Below, one piece after another: positions 5,837-10,751 of a DNA stretch of 10,751 nt. Numbering within the stretch: position 1 is the first letter of the stretch; each line of letters begins with the position of its first letter. The DNA is taken from contig DMAW01000102.1 of the NCBI GenBank assembly GCA_003446375.1, positions 1-10,751 on the forward strand, given 5' to 3'. The notes under the pieces were generated by a model. It saw only the letters and a list, made by a program, of their open reading frames with translations, had not been told where the DNA came from and made no database searches. Source of the stretch: Eubacteriaceae bacterium (GTDB lineage: Bacteria; Bacillota; Clostridia; Eubacteriales; Alkalibacteraceae). A program made the position numbers and the translations under genes.

Positions 5837-7936
5837 TTATTGCTTTATTTTAGTTGTTCCTAAAATATGTCTTCTAACTGCCGATACATCAAAAATATCA
5901 ATAGTTAAATCGCTAGTAACATCTGCTGCCGATTTATAAGTGCCTTGTATTTTTACTGCTCCCAATATATCTCTTCTTATTGCCGCAATATCAAATACAT
6001 TTATCTCTCCGTCTCCATTCACATCTCCATAAATGACCACGCTATAGCTTTTCACTGTTTTACCCGAACCATCCCTTAAGTACAATACGTCCCCTGTGCC
6101 TACGTTGCCTGATGTCTTGGCTTTTTTATCTGCTGTAACTAATGATACAGATCCGTTATTGACGCTGAAGTTACCTAAAAAGACACTGACGCTTGTTTTC
6201 TCGGCTATGCCCGTGACGCTGTTTGACTGCAAGCTATGCTTGCTGCTTGATATGGTAGGCGCCGGCTGGGTCGTGTCCGTGGAATCTCCCCTGCTTGGCA
6301 GCTCCGGCACTGTTGTGTCTATGAATTTAATTTCAGTATTTTTATAGTAAAATGCAAGTATTTCTTTATAGGTTTTGCCCTCTTTTGCCATCTGTTGGGC
6401 TCCACGCTGGCTCATGCCGATGCCATGTCCAAATCTTGCATTTGTTATGGCAAACCCGTCCACCCCGTCCTTATCTTTTGTAATCTTTACACCTCTCATG
6501 CTGAGCAAAGGGTTTAGATATGGATGACTCAGAATATAGGCTTCTTTACTGTTTTTTTTCATTAGCTCAATTTCGATATTCTCATTTATTTTTGAACTTA
6601 AACTGCTGGATCCATCTGCATAAAACTGCACTGTCACGCCGGCTTTGGCGGTGACATAGCTTCTGCTGCCCGTATCCGGCCATCTTTCTTTTCCGTTTGC
6701 AAATGTATTGACCGAGTTTATTTTTATATCTGTAGGTTTATTTATATTTTTGTTATCTTTTATCTTTTCAAAAACCTGGTTTTGAATGTCTGCAAGTATT
6801 GAATTCGAATACAAAAATCTTCCATTATCAGTTTTTTGGCCTAAATCTTCTCTGATGTATGCTTCTTTTCCGTCAAACAATATTTTATGCCAAAAGTACT
6901 CTGCTGAATCTTTTGTAGTGGTTGTAGATATCCATTTATAAATAGCATTAAGTGGCGCAGTCCCTACAATTGAATGATTTGTTCCAGGCCCGCTTCTAAT
7001 ATTGGCAAAATTGGTTACCCCTACAATTCTTACTATGTAATCTCCATCAAGACTGCTTTCAGCAGCAACATACTTAGTGCCATCTACAGCTTTAGGTACA
7101 AATACTTCTTGATAAAGGCTTGATGGATTTTTCAAATCATATGGGTCGTCCTTTTGGACTAGATAAGGGTATTTAGAGTTTGGCCCATACCATGGGTTTG
7201 CAATAAGCTCTGTCTGCCCTCCATTAGATGCTGCATAATATGCTGGTATTATTTTACCATCATACATTAAAACCTGACCTTGAGTATCATTTACTGCCTT
7301 AATCACATTCGTATTGTTAGCATTATATCCTTTATAAACCTGATGAACCGTTGTGTCCAAGACATCATATTCTCCACTTTGCTTCATATATTGAATAGCA
7401 TAAGATCTTGCAGCTACCGCTTGAGCTTTTAGAGCATCCAAAGGAAAAACGCTTATATTATTGCTCATCTCATGTGCTACAACACCATAGAGATACTGCT
7501 CTAAAGGTACATGATTTGTCACTACAAGCTTTCCTGAGCTTACGTTAAACTTCATATCACCAAGATAGTTTATGCTTCCATATAAAGTGTTGTTTATCCT
7601 AAGATGATGGTCACCTGTTCCGCTGTACTTTTGACGTATGAAGGTCAGGGAAGTGCCTATGGTTTTATCTACACCATTGCCCTTTATCTTAACTTTGTTG
7701 GTGTCTATAATGGATACGGCATATTCTCCTTCAGGAAGATTAATATCCGGATTTTCCGCAAGATAGTATGCACCTGATAAAACCACGTTTATCGTCTTGG
7801 GAGCATCATCCTTCATGGATATCCTCACGCGTATGGTTTTATAAGATGTCTCTATTGCAAATATAGTTGGAACGATTGTTGCAAACAAGAAAATTATTGT
7901 GGATAATATGATATAAAGCCTTCGTTTTTCATTCAT
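5837..7936 (-). CDS. Secreted SpoIID/LytB-type peptidoglycan enzyme with SH3-like insert and C-terminal type I dockerin
   Basis: This is a 699-residue exported protein. Residues 1-28 form a signal peptide or anchor. The SpoIID/LytB domain has the catalytic-region motif LYGVVAHEMS (E156 aligns with the catalytic glutamate of SpoIID), ALKAQAVAARSYA (168-180) and, far downstream, GHGIGMSQRGAQ (503-514). Between these halves lies a bacterial SH3-like domain (about 302-366, with NIRSGPGTNHSIVGTA). Residues about 564-636 resemble the small beta module that often precedes dockerins. The C-terminus (637-693) is a dockerin with two F-hand repeats, DVNGDGEINVFD and DVTSDLTIDIFD, each followed by an RR-x-IL helix. 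SpoIID is a lytic transglycosylase acting on stripped glycan strands, so a similar activity is expected on wall peptidoglycan. The ATG at 7936 has AGAGG 7 bases upstream. The longer frame to 8059 runs through the promoter and a terminator and is not used. The cohesin partner gene follows by 22 bases. Confidence 0.92.
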   Translation of the reverse strand: MNEKRRLYIILSTIIFLFATIVPTIFAIETSYKTIRVRISMKDDAPKTINVVLSGAYYLAENPDINLPEGEYAVSIIDTNKVKIKGNGVDKTIGTSLTFIRQKYSGTGDHHLRINNTLYGSINYLGDMKFNVSSGKLVVTNHVPLEQYLYGVVAHEMSNNISVFPLDALKAQAVAARSYAIQYMKQSGEYDVLDTTVHQVYKGYNANNTNVIKAVNDTQGQVLMYDGKIIPAYYAASNGGQTELIANPWYGPNSKYPYLVQKDDPYDLKNPSSLYQEVFVPKAVDGTKYVAAESSLDGDYIVRIVGVTNFANIRSGPGTNHSIVGTAPLNAIYKWISTTTTKDSAEYFWHKILFDGKEAYIREDLGQKTDNGRFLYSNSILADIQNQVFEKIKDNKNINKPTDIKINSVNTFANGKERWPDTGSRSYVTAKAGVTVQFYADGSSSLSSKINENIEIELMKKNSKEAYILSHPYLNPLLSMRGVKITKDKDGVDGFAITNARFGHGIGMSQRGAQQMAKEGKTYKEILAFYYKNTEIKFIDTTVPELPSRGDSTDTTQPAPTISSSKHSLQSNSVTGIAEKTSVSVFLGNFSVNNGSVSLVTADKKAKTSGNVGTGDVLYLRDGSGKTVKSYSVVIYGDVNGDGEINVFDIAAIRRDILGAVKIQGTYKSAADVTSDLTIDIFDVSAVRRHILGTTKIKQ

Positions 7937-7943
7937 TTTCATA

Positions 7944-7948
7944 CCTCT
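7944..7948 (-). promoter_or_regulatory. Ribosome binding site deciding the SpoIID-dockerin start
   Basis: AGAGG on the minus strand lies 7 bases before ATG at 7936. A second ATG at 7942 is only one base from this site and is unlikely. Starting at 7936 puts a charged stretch (NEKRR) directly before the hydrophobic export segment. Confidence 0.7.
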
Positions 7949-8000
7949 TAACGGGAGTATAATTTTTAGCATTTTACAGATTTTTGATATCGTTAACTTC

Positions 8001-8029
8001 ATCATAAAACATAAAAAAGTCCTTGTCAA
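8001..8029 (-). promoter_or_regulatory. Near-consensus sigma-A-type promoter for the SpoIID-dockerin/cohesin operon
   Basis: On the minus strand a perfect TTGACA (8024-8029), a 17-base spacer and TATGAT (8001-8006; five of six) predict a start near 7994 and a leader of about 58 bases. The vegetative-type promoter suggests expression in growing cells and not only during sporulation. Control by additional factors cannot be judged. Confidence 0.8.
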
Positions 8030-8044
8030 ATCAAATAATTCTTC

Positions 8045-8084
8045 AAAAAAATATACCAAGCAAATGTAGTGCTACTTGGTATAT
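8045..8084 (-). terminator. Rho-independent terminator of the copA-copZ operon
   Basis: Ten-base arms (ATATACCAAG at 8051-8060 and CTTGGTATAT at 8075-8084) pair perfectly around a 14-base loop. On the minus strand they are followed by six T (8045-8050). The hairpin begins 51 bases after the copZ stop and separates the copper operon from the SpoIID-dockerin promoter. Confidence 0.85.
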
Positions 8085-8135
8085 CGGTAATATGAAATTT
8101 AATTTAATACTTGCCTTTTAAATTGGTGTTTATAT

Positions 8136-8345
8136 TTACTCAATTCCTGTTACGTCGTATCCTGCATCATCCACAGCCTCTATCAATTTCGAATCTTCGA
8201 CTTCGCAAGACAGATCTGCAACTGCATAATTTCCTTCTAGATTGACTTTAGCCGATTTTACGCACTCCAGCTCCTCTAATGCCTTTTCAACTCGGCTTGC
8301 GCAATGCCCGCAGGTCATACCTTGAATTGAAATTTTCTTGTTCAT
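8136..8345 (-). CDS. copZ: Copper chaperone CopZ (heavy-metal-associated domain protein)
   Basis: This 69-residue protein is a single heavy-metal-associated (HMA) domain with the Cu(I)-binding motif GMTCGHC near the N-terminus (cysteines at residues 11 and 14), the length usual for CopZ. It should bind Cu(I) in the cytosol and pass it to the P-type ATPase encoded just upstream. The second half keeps the ...DAGYDV... ending typical of the fold. The start at 8345 has GGGAGGG six bases upstream; the ATG at 8351 directly abuts that site and is less likely. It follows copA by 29 bases, so the two form an operon with the order copA-copZ, closed by the terminator at 8045-8084. No copper-responsive operator is visible; it would lie upstream of copA, beyond the right edge. 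Confidence 0.93.
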   Translation of the reverse strand: MNKKISIQGMTCGHCASRVEKALEELECVKSAKVNLEGNYAVADLSCEVEDSKLIEAVDDAGYDVTGIE

Positions 8346-8351
8346 GTTCAT

Positions 8352-8358
8352 CCCTCCC
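8352..8358 (-). promoter_or_regulatory. Ribosome binding site of copZ
   Basis: GGGAGGG on the minus strand sits 6 bases before ATG at 8345 and decides between that codon and the ATG at 8351, which has no spacing. Confidence 0.7.
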
Positions 8359-8374
8359 AAATAGTGTCATTTAA

Positions 8375-10751
8375 TTAATGCAGCGGCTTGAATTTTTTAA
8401 GTCGCAGAGCATTTGTCAAAACCGATACCGAGCTAAAGGCCATAGCTCCTGCCGCAATCATAGGGTTCAGTAGCGGTCCGTCAAAGAACAGGTATAAAAG
8501 TCCTGCCGCAACGGGTATGCCTGCCGTATTATACGCAAATGCCCAAAACAGGTTTTGCTTTATGTTTCTTATGGTCTTCTTGCTTAACTGTATGGCAGTA
8601 GGCACATCCATGAGATCGCTTCTCATAAGGACTATATCTGCCGACTCCATGGCAACATCGGTGCCTGAGCCTATTGCTATGCCTATATCTGCTTGAGCCA
8701 ATGCTGGCGCATCGTTTATGCCATCGCCCACCATGGCGACTTTTTTGCCTTCGCCCTGAAGTTTTTTGACTTCGTTAGCCTTGTCCTGGGGCAATACCTC
8801 CGCCAACACTCTGTCTATTCCTACCTGGGCGGCAATCGCCTCTGCCGTTCTTTTATTGTCTCCGGTGATCATCGCCACTTCAATTCCCATGCCGTGAAGC
8901 ACCTCTATGGCCTTCTTGCTGCTTTCTTTGACTACGTCTGCTACGGCGATGATGCCTGCAAGCTTTTCGTCTATAGCTACGTACATCGGCGTCTTGCCCT
9001 CTTTCGCCAGCTTATCAGACTCTTCATCAAGCGTCAGCCGTATGTTTCTATCGTCCATAAGCTTTTTGTTTCCCAATATCATGTTCTTGCCTTTTATCTG
9101 TACTTCTATCCCATGCCCCGGGATAGCCAGGAAGCCTTCAACTTTCAAAAATTCCATTTTTTCTTTAACGGCTTCATTGACTATAGCCTCGCCTAATGGA
9201 TGCTCTGATCCTTTTTCTGCAGAAGCCGACAATTGCAAAAGCTCCTTTTCATCTACAATATCGGTTGAAATGATATCTGTAACTTTCGGTTTTCCTTCTG
9301 TTATTGTTCCGGTTTTGTCGAATACTATGGTCTTTATGCTATGGGTGGACTCCAGCGCTTCGCCGCCCTTGATCAAAACTCCGTATTCTGCTCCTTTGCC
9401 CGTACCTACCATGATTGCTGTAGGAGTAGCAAGTCCTAAGGCGCAAGGACATGCAATTACCAATACGGATATGAATATCGTAAGTGCAAATATCGTGGGC
9501 TGGCCTGAGATATACCAAGCGATCCCGGATATGACAGCTATAGCCATTACTATGGGAACAAAATAACCTGAAATTACATCTGCCATCTTTGCTATTGGCG
9601 CTTTTGAGCCTTGGGCATCTTCTACAAGCTTAATTATTTGAGCTAGCGCTGTGTCTTTTCCTACCTTAGTTGCCTTGAACATTATAGTTCCGTTTTTATT
9701 TATGCTTGCACCGATAACCTTGCTGCCGGGATTTTTCTCTACCGGTATGCTTTCACCGGTCAACATGGATTCATCCACAGATGTCCTTCCCTCGATTACT
9801 TGTCCGTCCACGGGGATTTTTTCTCCGGGCTTTACGAGTATGACGTCTCCTGTTTCGACTTCTTCTATAGGAATTACCATCTCTTTTCCGTCGTGTATTA
9901 CCGTTGCCGTTTTCGGAGCCAAGCCCATAAGCTTCTTGATGGCTTCTGACGTCTTTCCCTTGGTTACTGCTTCAAGGTACTTGCCAAGCATTATAAGGGC
10001 TATTATCACTCCTGCCGTCTCAAAGTAAAGGTCTTTTGCATATTCATAATGCCCTGCCGAAATCTGAAAAATAGCATATATTCCATAGAGAAATGCCGCG
10101 CTTGTGCCTACAGCTATCAATGAATCCATATTCGGCTCTCGCTTCACAAGCCTTCCAAAGCCTACTGTATAAAACTTATGTCCGGCTATTACAATGGGCA
10201 GGGTAAGCAAAAGCTGTACTATTCCAAAATTCAAAGGGTGCATCTCCGGCATGATGAAATCAGGCAGCGGGAGCCCCAACATATGCCCCATGGCTATGTA
10301 CAAAAGCGGCACTGAAAATATAGTAGCTATCAAAAATTTAACCCAAAGGGTCTTTACTTCTTTTTCTCTTCTTTGCCTTTCATAGTCAACCTGCTCTCCG
10401 GTTTCGATTTCCATTGGCTTATACCCAGCTTTTGAAATCGCATCCTTGATTTCAGATATCCTAGTCTTTGAAGAATCGTATGATACCATCGCTTTTTCCG
10501 TTGCGAAATTGACGCTTGCTTCGTTGACGCCCGGCAGTTTTTTTACTGCTCTTTCAACTGCATTTGCGCACGAAGCACATGTCATGCCCGAGATCGGTAT
10601 CATCACCTCTCGTATATTATCTTTGGCATCTTCCTGTACTCCGTAGCCTGCTTTTTCTACAGCTTCTTTGATTTTATCCAAATCGGATTTGTTCTCGTCA
10701 TATTCAACGCTAAGCTTTTCTGTAGCAAAATTCACATTTGCAGATTGTACC
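8375..10751 (-). CDS. copA: Cu(I)-exporting P1B-type ATPase CopA, 5' end outside the window
   Basis: About 790 residues are visible; the gene enters from the right edge without its start. Numbering from the Val codon (GTG, not the real start) at 10735: the tail of a first HMA domain (to about 35) is present, but its metal motif is missing beyond the edge. A second HMA domain has GMTCASC (50-56). Membrane helices follow, with the actuator motif TGES (326-329), the metal-site motif CPC (429-431), the phosphorylation motif DKTGT (473-477), SEHPLG (510-515), and GDGINDAPAL (670-679). The C-terminal helices carry YN (735-736) and MAFSS (765-769), expected for Cu(I)-specific pumps. It should drive Cu(I) out of the cytosol using ATP. 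Two N-terminal HMA domains match Bacillus-type CopA. copZ follows by 29 bases. No frameshift or missing key residue is seen in the visible part. Confidence 0.97.
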   Translation of the reverse strand, partial: VQSANVNFATEKLSVEYDENKSDLDKIKEAVEKAGYGVQEDAKDNIREVMIPISGMTCASCANAVERAVKKLPGVNEASVNFATEKAMVSYDSSKTRISEIKDAISKAGYKPMEIETGEQVDYERQRREKEVKTLWVKFLIATIFSVPLLYIAMGHMLGLPLPDFIMPEMHPLNFGIVQLLLTLPIVIAGHKFYTVGFGRLVKREPNMDSLIAVGTSAAFLYGIYAIFQISAGHYEYAKDLYFETAGVIIALIMLGKYLEAVTKGKTSEAIKKLMGLAPKTATVIHDGKEMVIPIEEVETGDVILVKPGEKIPVDGQVIEGRTSVDESMLTGESIPVEKNPGSKVIGASINKNGTIMFKATKVGKDTALAQIIKLVEDAQGSKAPIAKMADVISGYFVPIVMAIAVISGIAWYISGQPTIFALTIFISVLVIACPCALGLATPTAIMVGTGKGAEYGVLIKGGEALESTHSIKTIVFDKTGTITEGKPKVTDIISTDIVDEKELLQLSASAEKGSEHPLGEAIVNEAVKEKMEFLKVEGFLAIPGHGIEVQIKGKNMILGNKKLMDDRNIRLTLDEESDKLAKEGKTPMYVAIDEKLAGIIAVADVVKESSKKAIEVLHGMGIEVAMITGDNKRTAEAIAAQVGIDRVLAEVLPQDKANEVKKLQGEGKKVAMVGDGINDAPALAQADIGIAIGSGTDVAMESADIVLMRSDLMDVPTAIQLSKKTIRNIKQNLFWAFAYNTAGIPVAAGLLYLFFDGPLLNPMIAAGAMAFSSVSVLTNALRLKKFKPLH

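Noticed and set aside
4660..7936. A classical cellulosome gene cluster
   Set aside because: No glycoside hydrolase, carbohydrate-binding module, multi-cohesin scaffoldin or S-layer anchor is seen; there is one dockerin protein with SpoIID motifs and single-cohesin anchors.
5837..7936. The sporulation gene spoIID itself
   Set aside because: The protein is about twice the size of SpoIID, has an SH3 insert and a dockerin, is driven by a vegetative-type promoter and has no sporulation neighbours here.
7937..8059. N-terminal extension of the SpoIID-dockerin frame up to 8059
   Set aside because: The extension runs through a near-consensus promoter (8001-8029) and into the arm of the copper operon terminator (8045-8084). 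It has no ribosome site and would put a long tail before the signal peptide. The start at 7936 has AGAGG at good spacing.
8693..9566. Long plus-strand reading frames opposite copA
   Set aside because: They are antisense to highly conserved P-type ATPase motifs, overlap one another in different frames and have no recognisable domain.

Overview
The window reads as low-GC Gram-positive (Bacillota) DNA, most likely from an anaerobic member of the class Clostridia. The reasons are AT-rich intergenic DNA, purine-rich Shine-Dalgarno sites such as GGGAGGG, consensus sigma-A-type promoters, Lys/Glu/Ile-rich proteins, a SpoIID-family protein, and cohesin and dockerin modules. Genus cannot be fixed from this sequence. 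No mobile element, CRISPR array, tRNA or rRNA was seen.

Layout from left to right. (1) 1-123: a hairpin terminator for the gene to its right, and an outward-facing promoter that probably drives a gene beyond the left edge. (2) 124-2013 (-): a membrane-bound nucleotide-sugar 4,6-dehydratase of the CapD/WbpM/PglF type, with its own promoter. (3) 2103-3191 (-): a secreted, membrane-anchored cohesin protein. (4) 3299-4303 (+): a two-helix RCK potassium channel, the only plus-strand gene, divergent from the cohesin gene with overlapping promoter regions. (5) 4310-4504 (-): a 64-residue protein of unknown function, convergent with the channel gene. (6) 4660-5814 (-): a second membrane-anchored cohesin protein, paralogous to the first. 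(7) 5837-7936 (-): a secreted SpoIID/LytB-type peptidoglycan enzyme with an inserted SH3-like domain and a C-terminal type I dockerin. It lies 22 bases upstream of the second cohesin gene and has a near-consensus promoter. (8) 8136-10751 (-): a copZ-copA copper export operon closed by a strong terminator; copA runs off the right edge and lacks its 5' end.

The most notable content is in (3), (6) and (7). A dockerin-bearing, peptidoglycan-acting enzyme is encoded in one apparent operon with a membrane-anchored cohesin protein, and a second cohesin paralogue lies about 1.5 kb further on. No glycoside hydrolase or carbohydrate-binding module is visible here. The simplest reading is a small cohesin-dockerin device that tethers a cell-wall enzyme to the outer face of the membrane, rather than a plant-fibre cellulosome. 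The tethering is inference from domain content and gene order. Both cohesin proteins also share a domain of about 150 residues that I do not recognise. The sugar dehydratase next door fits a cell-envelope theme; the potassium channel and copper genes look functionally separate.
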